DNA of 64,000 nt from Ptiloglossa arizonensis (lineage: Eukaryota; Arthropoda; Insecta; Hymenoptera; Colletidae): assembly GCF_051014685.1 (NCBI RefSeq), contig NC_135056.1, positions 4,898,001 to 4,962,000 of the forward strand. The letters run 5' to 3'. Positions within the stretch are counted from its first letter, which is position 1, and the number at the start of each line of letters is the position of its first letter. The notes beneath the pieces were generated by a model, which saw only the letters and a list, made by a program, of their open reading frames with translations, was not told the origin of the DNA and searched no databases. The position numbers were made by a program, and so were the translations under genes. Shown here one piece after another: positions 25,508 to 38,427 of this stretch.

Positions 25508-27573
25508 TCCTTCCTGTAATAAAATATTCGAACTTAAATTTAATATTACTTCGGCACATTAGCTACAGGTACGATTCATATTGAAGTGTGGATACCGAGA
25601 TGGATTAAATCTCGTGCATCCAGAGCTTCTTCTGTAATCGTTTCTGTTTAACGTTTTTTAAGAGATTAGATTTCGGCTGGCATCTCGCGCACGATTACCA
25701 AGCAATCCCTAACATCAATTCGTGAAACCTACAATTGATTCTTAAAATATTGTTACATACTAGATGAGGTGAATAAATATATTATTTTGAAATACCATAG
25801 AACTTGGAGAATACCAACTACCTTGATAGCTAGTTTCACAAACTGACGATGTCGAATTGTAGGATTCTCTCACTGGTCGTACTCCATTTAAAAAACCTCG
25901 AACAATTGCATAAAGAAAATAAGTGATGGAAGATAAATTCCTGTTATTTTCCAACTCATACGTTTTTTGTGGACATACGTTGGTTAAACGGTCCAAGCTC
26001 GTCTCTCCACCATAGTTTGCGTTTCATTCGAGGCGCGAAACATCGCTGAAAATTATTATTGCGCGTACACAACAGCTTTGTTGCCAGTGAAACGCAAACT
26101 CCTGTCTGAGAACGTGGACCATGCTGACATCAGAGCATCTAGAGGATTACACCAACTAAATGCTGAGAATGTTTCGAGGTGCACCCCCGGTGTCCAATAA
26201 CAAAGACGAACCATTATACCTCGGAAATGTGCGAAACTTGCATACACTAATACATTTGTATAACTGTACTCGTGCAATAGTATGCACAATTCGCGTATTT
26301 CCAGTTGGCCATCATTCGACCAGTTCGCGATGTAACTACTTTACAATGTGCTCGAGGGAAAATGATACAAAGACGTGTTTCGTGTCGATTTAACAAATTT
26401 GGTGAATCAGGAAACGATATTTATGTCCATCCCAACGATTTACTTTGACGTCACTGTTCACAAATATTTACAAATTTAATATACAAAATGTATATTTCTT
26501 CATACGGATCTCAATATTTTGATCGATTATGCTGAGGATTCTATTCGATTACACAAGTAATCTAATATTAAAATATTGTTAAAATAATAAATATGTTAAA
26601 AAGAAAGATGAAAATGAACTTTGTAATACAAATGAGACCATTGTATCGTCGATCATTGCAAATAAACTTGCAAATATATTTGTGGAAATGTCTGAAGCAG
26701 ACTCTTGTTATAAAATTGTCCACGTACAAGTAACTTAACTTATTTGGTTAGGTGCGAAATCTTTATACGCTTAGGTTTGGATAAGTTTCAGAAATAAATT
26801 GATAAATTTTAAAAATACGATTTCTTCAAGTTAGTTATGTAGAATAGAATATTAAGAATGTGGAATAAAGTGTATTCAGAATCTTGAAAATTATCGGTCA
26901 GTGTCTCTGTGAAGATAAAAGTAATGTAAAATTTCTGAATGAGTGCAATAAAATCAGGGTACATGCAGTGATTTCTATGCAAGATTTAGAAGAAATGTGT
27001 ACCGAGTCATCTATCTTAATTCTTTGTTTAAGATTGTGTAATGGTTGTGCAAGATAGGGGCAATAACAGGGAAGAATTCAAACTCTCAATCATTGACGTT
27101 TAAAAACAATTTTCGTTTCCAGTAGATGTATGTATGTAGATTGTTCTACATCCCCTCACCACTGAAATTAAGAGTTTTCTGGTCCTGTGGGTCATTGAAA
27201 CAAAGCAGCACAATAATGTAAATTTTTCATGGTATTACCTGTTTTCACTGTAAAGGGATCTAAACTACCAAGTGCTCAATAGTCGATCTATTCTACTGAA
27301 CGTCGGTCACAGAAGGGTCCAAGAAGTTAAAGTGTCGATGGTGGACAGATCTAGAAACCTTAAACGTCGGTTGGGAAAGTAAGAGAGAATCCAGACCGCC
27401 AACTGATCAATATATGACCTGTTGTGTTGAACTCCTAAACCCGAACACTCCAAGTGTCTGTGATGGTGTGATATAGAACCGGCTGTATCCTCCTACTGTT
27501 TCAGTTACTCAATCAGTCATCGTTAAGAATTATTGGAAGTACTCAAGCTTCTCAGGTGTATAGCCAGTTTTGG

Positions 27574-27735
27574 GAGCATTTGAGTGTCTACTGGTCTATT
27601 GCCAATCTTTGTTTAGTTATTGGTTAAAGTCAGAAGTCGTTAAACTTCCATTTGAGAAGCATTCAAGTGTCCTCTAGTGGATAGACATTGTTAATCTACG
27701 TTTAGTTATTGGTTAAAGCCAGAAGCCATCAGTCC
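27574..27735 (+). repeat. Imperfect tandem duplication, about 83-bp unit
   Basis: Two units begin at about 27574 and 27657. Both contain a CATT..AAGTGTC or CATT..GAGTGTC start and the stretch GTTTAGTTATTGGTTAAAG followed by CAGAAG. The surrounding 27240-27780 is less AT-rich than its neighbours but contains no gene I recognise. Confidence 0.75.
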
Positions 27736-28605
27736 TCTGTTAATCAACACTCACAATTATCTGGTTTGAGATCATTTGGAGGATACTCAGGTAGGATTTG
27801 TGCAAGCTTTATCGCTTGTTAATACTTACATATACGCATTTTATGATTGCCTTTCCAAATAATTATCTGGTTCTTTGAGTGATTCACTGGACAACCTTTC
27901 CTGAATTATGCAAGCCTGCAATTATCAGGAATCGAGTCGTATCTCTTCCAATAGTCGCAAAAGAAACCGAATTTTAAGCGACTCTTTATTTATTACACAA
28001 TAAAAATGATACTTTGCTTGCTTTTCAAATTGGTCAAATTGCAGTTACATTATTTTGTTCTTTTCAAATCAAAACGCACTGTCTAGTTATGAAATTGCAA
28101 AAATGATGCATTCACTACGATAATTCGAAAAAGCCAACTCAACGTTTTGCGAATCTGTGAAAGTTACTTCGTAAATATACAGTAACGTCAATGTTCAATG
28201 CATCAATCTGTATTACGAGATCAAAAATACGTCCGATATATCCAAGTCCTAATTAGAATATATAGTTTTCGTATCTGCACATGTAAAAAATGCAAGGATC
28301 GCAATATCCGTTATGTAGATATCTTTGAATCTCACAAATAGTGAAAAATCGTGTCCGCGTCAGAAGCTCGGCTAGTTTCAAAGTCTCAACAACAGCAACA
28401 CGTTCATTCTTTCAATGAGTCTCCTAGAACTAAGAAGTTCTTGAATGCAGCTTCTTGAATTTACGATACTCTAAGTGTACGTTTGTGCGGGAGACGTTAA
28501 TGACGTGCATAAGTTGCTGCACACAAACCTCGGGAGTGCATCCGAGCGCCAGAGGAGAAATGTAGCCTGCGCGCGCGTGGGAACAGATAATACGACGAGG
28601 GATAA

Positions 28606-28712
28606 GAGAAAGAGAGAGAGGGAGAGGTACAGAGGGAATGAAAAAAAGAAAGAGAGAGAGAGAGAGAGGAACAGAGGGAATGAGAAAAAGAAAGAGAGAG
28701 AGGGAGAGACAG
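28606..28712 (+). repeat. Compound GA-rich repeat with a 42-bp duplication
   Basis: It is a run of (GA)n in which the segment ACAGAGGGAATGA, an A-rich stretch and GAAAGAGAG occurs twice, starting at 28629 and 28671. It gives an apparent Arg/Glu/Lys-rich reading frame on the plus strand and a Ser/Leu/Phe-rich one on the minus strand. Both are by-products of the repeat. Confidence 0.9.
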
Positions 28713-29294
28713 AGTGGCGACGAGGCGACAAGACTCGAAGCTCCATTGATTCACAAAGAATATATACAGTCAACATCGTAATATTTCTTCCGCTTTTTCT
28801 TCCAAATATTAACTCTTTTAGAATCGTATTTACAGGTCGATCGATACGAACGCAAGCACAAGAAACGAAATAGAGTGAATCATCGGCGAGTTTCTTCGAA
28901 AGACAGTTTCGTGAAACCCTCCCGAACTTGACAAAGGGGAAGCTGTGGAAAATTTATTAAATGGGTTACAAAGGCTGTTTCATAAACTTTTGTTGGGATT
29001 GTCGGAAAGATTGTTAGCTACGGAGAATCGTTACATAAACGCTATAAAATTATAGAATGGTATATAGAAACGCTATACACGGTATAGTGTATCGTAATAT
29101 GCAAATCTTTGCATTGTGCTCTGGGTAGAGAAGTGTTGAATATAGTATATGCATCGAAACAATCTCTAATAATAATAAATTGACCAACAATGGAAGTGAA
29201 CTAAACAAAATTAAAAGCTGTAAAATTTCTGGGCCATCTATAAAATGAAAGTGATAGGATGAAAGTGATGCGAAAGTTCATATACATGTATAAT

Positions 29295-29506
29295 AAGTTA
29301 CTCAATAAGGTTTATCGTTCGATAAGAAATGGAGCTATTAGATACGTCGTTTTATTTTTCTAAAGATGGTGCTACTGTTTGACGAATATGTGTAAAGTTT
29401 CATATAGATCTGTCGATTTATTCGTATATTTACAGTTGTTCAAAGTTGAAGTGTCATAATATTTTAATACAATGGAAGAAACTACAAAACTTATTGAACA
29501 ACCTAG
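29295..29506 (-). mobile_element. Mariner-type MITE, copy 2
   Basis: This is the inverted counterpart of 21027-21233. Its CTAGGTTGTTCAATAAG end lies at 29490-29506, flanked by TA, and the other end reads AGTTACTCAATAAGG, an inverted diverged terminal repeat. Internal blocks match copy 1 across the whole length, with small indels and scattered substitutions. It has no coding capacity. Confidence 0.8.
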
Positions 29507-29621
29507 TATTCCATTCGAGCTTTTGTCATAACATATTCATCCACTTCAAATAAGGAAAATTATGAAATTGTTAAGACTTCGAGTAGATTCATGACACCTA
29601 GTGAGATAACTATGATACTAT

Positions 29622-29705
29622 GAATAAACTGTTGAAGTCTTTGATTTTTCAATTTTTTTGCACAATCATTTTCCAATCGTATTATATATTTTATATTCTT
29701 TGCAC
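29622..29705 (-). repeat. Partial inverted copy of the element at 31.5 kb
   Basis: The stretch GAATAAACTGTTGAAGTC followed by TTTGATTTTTCAATTT and CCAATCGTATTA is the reverse complement of 31525-31608, with only a few differences over about 84 bp. Confidence 0.8.
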
Positions 29706-31433
29706 TTATTCAGTCAGTAAATGATACTATGAAACAGAATATTTAAAGTGAAAATTACACATGGGTACTTTCTGATCAAGGTCAAAGCTTTGACCTGGGG
29801 ATCATGATTGACTTTGATAAACAGCAAAGGAAGCCTTGCACTATCTTAGAGCCCAAGCAGAACGACATACATCACTGTTACAATATACATAAGCGGAAGG
29901 AATATCGTAGAAGGTGAGAAACAAAAACTCTAGAGCGTAGCAACTAATCCTACTTTGCTTCTATATTATACATAACAACGACAGACCTACTTTATTTTCG
30001 TACCTGGCAGAAGTGGTTTCGTAAAGCTTCATACAACATCTTGAACTTTGTTTTGCAACACTGCATGCATATCCGGAACATGAATGTTTATAGTATACAC
30101 TTCTGGTATTTCTGTACGTATTGTTGCGTTTTTAGTATTAAGTTCTAAGAAAAAATCGATCGAAATATGATCAAAATGTAGTCACATTTAGAGGCAAAAG
30201 TAGTACGTTTTTTTATTAGAAAGACAATTTATTCAACTGTACCAGATAAGGGTAGAAAAATGCAGTGGAACGTGCCGTATTAGGTGTACCGAAGGAATAA
30301 AAATAATAAAAAGAATATTATAACTGTGCAACTTCGTGGAAGAATGGGTGGAATAAAAGGAGTAATTAAAGGGATTAGAAAGAGAAGAAAAAAAGCGATT
30401 AGAAACGTGCAATGAAAAAGTAAACCAAAGTATTGAATGTTATCCTGAAACTCTGAACGTGTACTGTACTCTACATATTTTCTCTAATACATCAGAAAGA
30501 TTCACTATTTAAAATTTACATACAGCATGTTACATACCTACATTGTATTTAGAAATCTTCGTAATAGCATGATGCACTTTATAATCGAAAGATACGAAAT
30601 AAACTGATACATATACATTACACTAATAAATATCACAATTAACATTCTGAACTCGAATAACTGACCGATTTTCCTTCGATAAGACCAATTCGATCAGTTT
30701 TCCCAATTTTAGACAAGTTCTAAATTCAACCAGGGACACAAACAAGGACCAACAAACTACGTTCTTACTAAAACTAATATTGGCGAAGTAAACACAAAGA
30801 ATATACACGAGATAATAAATATAGTTTTTAATCGTAATAACGGATTTATTCCAGTCAACTCCAAATAATTGCAAGAATATAAACTCGAAAAAAAGTTAAA
30901 TGGATTACACACGTTTGTACGAACTTTCTTTTGTCGTGTTTGTGTTTCGAGTCCACATTCGAAGCGTTGTCCACATGTTACGATCCGTTCTATTTAGTAT
31001 TTGCTGCTCCCAATATTCTGCTGACTGAGAACAGTCTGCTCCATAGAGACACCACATATGTGTGGTATACACAACACAGTAAACGTTTATGTAATACATT
31101 CTTGTCATGAGAAGATATTGTGTAAGAGAAGTAATGATCGATGATCACTTTTTCGCTACAAAAAGTTTCGCGCTTCGTTGAACACAAACTATGGAGTTAT
31201 ATCATCTACGATGTAACTTTGAGCGCGTTGTGAATAATGTACTCTCCAAGTTGTCCTTTTTCGCTTTTGGAGTTACTTAAGAATAACAATCGCCAATAAA
31301 ATATGCAAAATGCTCCATAATTGTCCGTAAGTTTAAGTTTACGTATGAATAAATTAAAAGTTATTTTCCAGTTATCAAATATTTCAAATTGTTCAATACA
31401 AAATATTGCATCAACTTTTGAAGCAATCTCCTA

Positions 31434-31732
31434 CAAGTTTTTATTTACGACGTTTCGGCCTTACGCACGAGGCTCTCTTTAAGCATAATAAGAAAATTAT
31501 AATATAAACTTTAATAAGAGTAGAGAATACAAAATATGTAATACGATTGGACAATGACTGTGCAAAGAAATTGAAAAATCAAAGACTTCAACAGTTTATT
31601 CACTGAAAGTTACTGTACACATAGGAAGTGAAAGTAATTATTACAGTTTAGGAAGATTTATATTAGAACTTCGTTATTATATTACCGAAAGAGGATCTCT
31701 CGTCAGTCCGAAACATCGTAACGAATAAAAAG
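31434..31732. mobile_element. Non-autonomous element with ~50-bp imperfect terminal inverted repeats
   Basis: The left end (31434-31482) contains CGACGTTTCGGCCTTACG. The right end (31686-31732) contains GTCAGTCCGAAACATCG followed by AACGAATAAAAAGTTG. Reverse-complemented, they align over about 50 bp. The ends carry GAAACGTC-like and GAAACATC-like cores, a feature also seen in Penelope-type elements with hammerhead motifs. The interior (31525-31608) has a second partial copy at 29622-29705, which shows the sequence is mobile or duplicated. No reading frame is present. Confidence 0.6.
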
Positions 31733-32216
31733 TTGCTGAATATTTTCGAAATATATGAAAAAACTATTCATCTTGTCGAGTGATATTACAAAGAGCGAGA
31801 AACAATTTCATTATTTTATATTAAAAAATACATAATGAAATTTCACTGTACCAAACGCAGGTGGTACAGAATTCCGATGCTAGCTTTGAGTAAGTTGATA
31901 ATATATTTTCATCAAAGCGTACGAAATAGGATCAAAACTGCGAATTCTTATAATATCGTGTCCAATATTATCGAATGAAATGTTATCGAATTACCATCAA
32001 CGTTAATCTCGCGTCGTGGAATTTTACAAACCTCCCTTAAGAGATACATGTGATTTGCCACGATTGAATTTTGATGATACATTTCACTGCGCAACGTTAT
32101 TACCTATAAACAGACTGATTCCTCTTTCCGCAAGATAAGAGAGAGAGCACATAAATCAATAATACGAAGGCATTACCAATTGGATTATCCATATGGCCGT
32201 GCAATAATATAATATG

Positions 32217-32258
32217 TATCGACGTTACTGTGCTCAGTAACAGTGTTCATCGTCGATA
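32217..32258. repeat. Nested stem-loop
   Basis: The outer arms are TATCGACG and CGTCGATA. Inside is a second stem, GTTACTG with CAGTAAC, around TGCT. It is too short for a typical microRNA precursor and has no gene context. Confidence 0.5.
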
Positions 32259-35200
32259 ACGACTGTCGCAATTCCCTGAATTTCAACGTTCCACCGACCT
32301 CAGTGTTTGTGCATCGATATAATTTGATGCATTCGCTCTGTTAAATACGAGAATGAGATCGACGATAGTTGGCAACTATAAATTGATTTTTCGTTTATAA
32401 ATTGGAGCGTTGGCTACTTCCAGAAAATGAGAATTTGAAAATATCACTTGTGTAAGTATAATAATTAAGAGATTATGCTACGAAAGATACAAAGTATATA
32501 GAAATGTTCATAGTGACCTTGAATGTCAAAAGGGACTGCAATTTTTTTTTTATGTAGAAGGTGTACCATAATTAGCGATACCACCGTGAAGAAAATGTGA
32601 CTGAGTACAAAAATATCATCTATTTTTCTGAAAACGACCGATATGTGTATAGTCTACATTAAAATTAACCGATGCAACTGCCAATTAGCCATATTTAAAT
32701 AACATTTGATCGTACTTGTAGAAAATTATACACATCGTATACTAAACTTACTGGTATTTGTCTCAAGTGGTTATATGGTATTAAGTTGATTAGTGATGGA
32801 AAGAAACAATTGTCTTTCTACAGTGTTCAACTGCTTAAACTCCTTTCTATAGAATCGATAAAATTCTTCTTTGCAAACAACAGTGGTTGCAAAGATTTAT
32901 CGAAGGACATTTGTTTGAATTTACGTTACAATTGACCAAGAATCCTGTATGGAAATGCCATTCGTACTTCCATTTGTATAGCTTGACAAGCTAGAAAAGT
33001 TCTCTGAAGAAGTGGTCTAAGCGTTACGAGGTGAGTAATGGAAATAAGAGTCATGTACCTATCGAGTGTTATCTGATACTATTGAAAAGAAGTAAAATTA
33101 TGTAAGATTTACAAAAGTGGGTGCACCAACATTTAATATCTTGAAAATTAGCTACACTAGAAGATTGATATTTTTCAACATTTAGTTTCGCGACATCGTT
33201 GATAAATTTCATAAATTAAAAAAAAGGAAATCAAGGTTCGAACAAGAGTAACGTAAAAATGTCTCTTTCGAGAATCTGAAGGTTGATCATCTACGAACTT
33301 TACAATTTTTTCTTCGATCTACGAGCTACCTAATTCAGAAATTGTGTATTTTATGCAATATTATACTTTAAAATTCGAAAGAATATTGTTTTCATTTTGA
33401 CGACAGATTCGAGCCGCTTGTTTAAGATTACCTTCAAAGTTTTCAGAATTGGTCAACCAGTGACAGATTAGAAAACATCGTTTATCGTAACTTAGTTGAA
33501 TATCAATTCTATTACGTTTCCTTTCAATTAATTAACCGTAGACTGTATAATGAGTAAATACAATAGTGCCCGACTATATGCGAAAAATCGTGATCGAATA
33601 TTCACATATAGTCAGGGTCTCGAATTCATTCCAGAAATTGACCTTCTTTATCTTTAACCAAGACTCAGCCATGTGTGAAATATTCTCAACGGTAAAAACG
33701 CAGTGATCCATTGACAATATTCTCAAAAAGATGGAATATCAAATATCAAAATTCTACTTTTTTCATCGCTCTTCTCTGGATCGTCGACCGAAGTGTTTCT
33801 TGAACCGAAGGAACATTAACAGTGCTGGAGATGATTCTCGAAGGACATGTTCGAGAGATATCGTTGCGAATAATCGGATTCTGCTATACGAAGAAAGTTA
33901 CACAAGTACGTGAACTATAGGGCCAGCTGGCGTGCAAACGAGAAAACGAAAGACCAGGGAAAATTTCGTGTCGGAAGTTCAATGCGCCCCAGGAATAATA
34001 ATCATGGATTCTACCGACTCAGAATAATCGAATTTCCGATGAAATCGGGAGAACGCCGCAGAAAATCCGTGCGCGGACAAATCGAGCTGCCGTGTCAGAT
34101 CTCCGTTGGCAGAAACCCAATTAAGGCTTTTGATTAGTCCGAACCGAAACCCGAACTCCCGTTTGTTGGATGCCTTCCGGTGGCGTAGTTCAGCTCCGCG
34201 GCCGCATAACTACTGTACGTGGTCAGTAAGTACACGCCGCTCACAGAAATACGTTCCGGCTTCGCTGCGTTAGTTTCGGCAAATTTCTCTGCTGCCAAGT
34301 TTTGTCACCTCCATCCTCCCTCCTCGACACATGCAGGTTACGTGTTTACAACCGAGAGAAACCTTTCCTTGTTTAAGCCCGAGTGTATGCGTTGCGAATT
34401 CTGAGATCAGTATTCACCCGCTCAGATTCGGTGCGGACTCTCTGTTGTCGTGTGCGAGCCACTGATACTTTGTTTGCGTTAGGGAGCACGGAACGCAAAG
34501 GAACTGTACAATACAGGCATGTGTTTAAACTACTAAAAAGGGGTGAATTCGACACACACGAGTAGCGAAGAAAGTTCGCGTAAACAGTTGCCCTATTTGA
34601 TCTTGTTTTCGTGTTACAGGTATTGGCTAACTCAACCGATGTAGAGTCCTCCCAGAACCCTCTTCTCGAATGAAATTCTCAGAATGACCCGAGTTTCTGT
34701 AGAAGCTTTTAAACGTTTCTTGTACTTTCGTGGAAACTTCTAAACGTCTTCTTATCAACCTCCCGGTACATTAGAAAATTCTAGTTGTTATTTTAATTAA
34801 GTATATTAATCGTTCTTCGAATTCAACATGTACGTATGTAGTTCAGTCGAGTAATTCTATTGATTTATTAAGATGTGGTATATAGACTTTAAACGATTCA
34901 CCGTGTAGAAATCCATTGAATTTAAATTTAGGATTGTGTAGTAGGAAAACGTATCACGCATCGATCCCTTGCCAAAACAGGATTACAGTCAGCAAAACCA
35001 TTGAATGCGTATCTCCTATTTTTCCATCTGTTCAATATGGCACTATCTCTTCAAACAGAAACTACCACAGAACTATATTACATATGCTAAGGTAGGCACT
35101 ACTCTTATCAATCAGTAAAGTCACGTATGAGAGCTAAAGCGTTCGTAGCAAAAGTTTAGTGGAATCGGTTCTACTAGCTTAGTTCGTAACGAGGATTATT

Positions 35201-36236
35201 GAAATGTAAAAATACCTGCAAATCAGAAATGGGGTCAAATAGAACGAATGTTTACAGGAACCTTTTTTATTATTTTTGTTCGCTAAATTTACATTTTATA
35301 CTATGCTTTCACGATATCTTTTATTACACTTTTTATCGTTCACGATGACAGAATAACAAAACGACTTTACCTTTACGAAACATTTAACGTAGTGATTTAT
35401 AACTTACTAGTGATGCACGATGCCATTGTAACTGACCAAACAATCAAATGCAACACGAAATAAGTTTTATTTCATTAAGAATTGAGAAAATCTTTTTCCT
35501 ATTATTCTTAACTGAGGTACAAAACTTTGAATAAGCCTTTAATTTTGTACTACTTGTTATTTTATTCCTTTAACGTTCTTATTTTCGCAAATAACTTGTT
35601 AAGAAATACCTTTCATCCACGATTTTCGCAAATAAAGTATTGTTCATCAAGCCTGATTCAGAATAAAAAAAGATTGTCGACCACTGATCTAACCCATGTC
35701 TGTACGATAAATTACCCGAAATACTATGAGCTAATAATTCTCTTCTAATATATGTTACACTTTCTGCACATTTCAGTCAATGTCGCACATTCTGAAATAT
35801 TAATTACGAGTAATATATTTTTATATGATATTTAACTACAGCATGAAGAATATTATAATAGTGATAGGTATAGTTGAACCAGATTCTTGAGAAAATGGCG
35901 TGAACCTGAAGGAGTGATATACACAAAGAAATATATTTAATGAATAATAGTTTGAATTTTCGATTGATAATTTATTTTAAATCATTACATATTACGAGCT
36001 ATTAACGAACCATTGTTACTTTATAGTAATTTATGCGTCTCGTTGCGAACATGATAAATTTTTCGAAAGATTAGTATCGTTCAGTCCTACAAACGGCGTT
36101 AGAATAATTCTGCGCATCCACGTCGCGCAGCTGTTAACTATCTTGGTGTACGAGGTCGAGATACGTGTCTATGAGCGGAGATAGCATGAACTCAACCATT
36201 TGCTTCTCAGCTGATAGGAATCCGCACCATCGGATG

Positions 36237-36420
36237 TACTGCAGGGAGCTACAAAGATGTCACCTGGATTAAGGGGAACGTAATACTGCGTGTAAGGGGA
36301 ATGTGGACAGTGACGAGCAATTTTTACTCAATTGCAGGCCTTCGAAAGCTAACTAAAATGTCTGATGCCATACAATTCGCAATTCCTGCCAAGTGATATT
36401 TTTCCAGCTCCCTACAGTGC
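36237..36420. mobile_element. MITE at the edge of the 190-bp satellite, containing an R1 copy
   Basis: The left end (36237-36267, ACTGCAGGGAGCTACAAAG and on) is an inverted, diverged match to the right end (36389-36420, ending TTTCCAGCTCCCTACAGT). The element is about 184 bp. Between the ends lies an R1 copy in minus orientation, with GGAATGTGGACAGTGACGAG at its outer side. The right half of this element is the part found in every satellite monomer. Confidence 0.7.
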
Positions 36421-38427
36421 ATATTCTTCAAAATTACCTAATTGATAGATGTTACAGGTACACATGCATAATAAAACATATTATTGTAAGTTGAAGATAC
36501 ACACTATCATAAACTATTAACTCGTAGGCCTTCGAAAACTAATTAAAATGTCTAATGCCATACAATTCGTAATTCCTGCCAAGTGACATTTTTCCAGCTC
36601 CCTACAGTACATATTCTTCGAAATTACCTAATTGATAGATGTTATAGGTGCACCTGCATAATAAAACATATTATTGTAAGTTAAAGATACACACTATCAT
36701 AAACTATTAACTCGTAGGCCTTCGAAAGCTAATTAAAATGTCTAATGCCATACAATTCGTAATTCCTGCCAAGTGACATTTTTCCAGCTCCCTACAGTAC
36801 ATATTCTTCGAAATTACCTAATTGATAGATGTTATAGGTGCACCTGCATAATAAAACATATTATTGTAAGTTAAAGATACACACTATCATAAACTATTAA
36901 CTCGTAGGCCTTCGAAAGCTAATTAAAATGTCTAATGCCATACAATTCTTAATTCCTGCCCAGTGACATTTTTCCAGCTCCCTACAGTACATATTCTTCG
37001 AAATTACCTAATTGATAGATGTTATAGGTGCACCTGCATAATAAAACATATTATTGTAAGTTAAAGATACACACTATCATAAACTATTAACTCGTAGGCC
37101 TTCGAAAGCTAATTAAAATGTCTAATGCCATACAATTCGCAATTCCTGCCAAGTGATATTTTTCCAGCTCCCTACAGTGCATATTCTTCAAAATTACCTA
37201 ATTGATAGATGTTATAGGTGCACCTGCATAATAAAACATATTATTGTAAGTTAAAGATACACACTATCATAAACTATTAACTCGTAGGCCTTCGAAAGCT
37301 AATTAAAATGTCTAATGCCATACAATTCGTAATTCCTGCCAAGTGACATTTTTCCAGCTCCCTACAGTACATATTCTTCGAAATTACCTAATTGGTAGAT
37401 GTTATAGGTGCACCTGCACAATAAAACATATTATTGTATGTTAAAGATACACACTATCATAAACTATTAACTCGTAGGCCTTCGAAAGCTAATTAAAATG
37501 TCTAATGCCATACAATTCTTAATTCCTGCCCAGTGACATTTTTCCAGCTCCCTACAGTACATATTCTTCAAAATTAACTAATTGATTGATGTTACAGGTA
37601 CACGTGCATAATAAAACATATTATTGTAAGTTGAAGATAAACACTATCATAAACTATTAACTCGTAGGCCTTCGAAAGCTAATTAAAATGTCTAATGTCA
37701 TACAATTCGTAATTCCTGCCAAGTGACATTTTTCCAGCTCCCTACAGTACATATTCTTCGAAATTACCTAATTGGTAGATGTTATAGGTGCACCTGCACA
37801 ATAAAACATATTATTGTATGTTAAAGATACACACTATCATAAACTATTAACTCGTAGGCCTTCGAAAGCTAATTAAAATGTCTAATGCCATACAATTCTT
37901 AATTCCTGCCCAGTGACATTTTTCCAGCTCCCTACAGTACATATTCTTCAAAATTAACTAATTGATTGATGTTACAGGTACACGTGCATAATAAAACATA
38001 TTATTGTAAGTTGAAGATAAACACTATCATAAACTATTAACTCGTAGGCCTTCGAAAGCTAATTAAAATGTCTAATGCCATACAATTCGTAATTCCTACC
38101 AAGTGACATTTTTTCCAGCTCCCTACAGTACATATTCTTCAAAATTACCTAATTGATAGATGTTATAGGTACACGTGCATAATAAAAGATATTATTGTAA
38201 GTTAAAGATAAACACTATCATAAACTATTAACTCGTAGGCCTTCGAAAGCTAATTAAAATGTCTGATACCATACAATTCGTAATTCCTACCAAGTGACAT
38301 TTTTTCCAGCTCCCTACAGTACATATTCTTCAAAATTACCTAATTGATTGATGTTATAGGTACACGTGCATAATAAAATATATTATTGTAAGTTGAAGAT
38401 AAACACTATCATAAATTATTAACTCAT
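36336..38427 (+). repeat. 190-bp satellite array, 11 monomers
   Basis: Monomers start at 36336, 36526, 36716, 36906, 37096, 37286, 37476, 37666, 37856, 38046 and 38237. Nine steps are exactly 190 bp and the last is 191 (one extra T). Each begins AGGCCTTCGAAAGCT or a one-base variant, carries the MITE right half through CTCCCTACAGT, then about 105 bp of flank ending ATTAACTCGT. Monomers 37286-37665 and 37666-38045 form a near-identical 380-bp pair, sharing GGTAGATG in the first and CCCAGTGAC with TTAACTAATTG in the second. That points to block-wise copying. No long reading frame is kept. Confidence 0.97.

Noticed and set aside
28475..28873. 132-codon ORF with Arg-Glu-Lys repeats, and Ser/Leu/Phe ORFs on the other strand
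   Set aside because: Both are translations of the GA-rich microsatellite and its 42-bp duplication.
32095..32150. Minus-strand short ATG frame ending in phase 1 before GTAATA
   Set aside because: Only 16 codons, with charged residues in the middle, so it cannot be a signal peptide. The donor is also weak.
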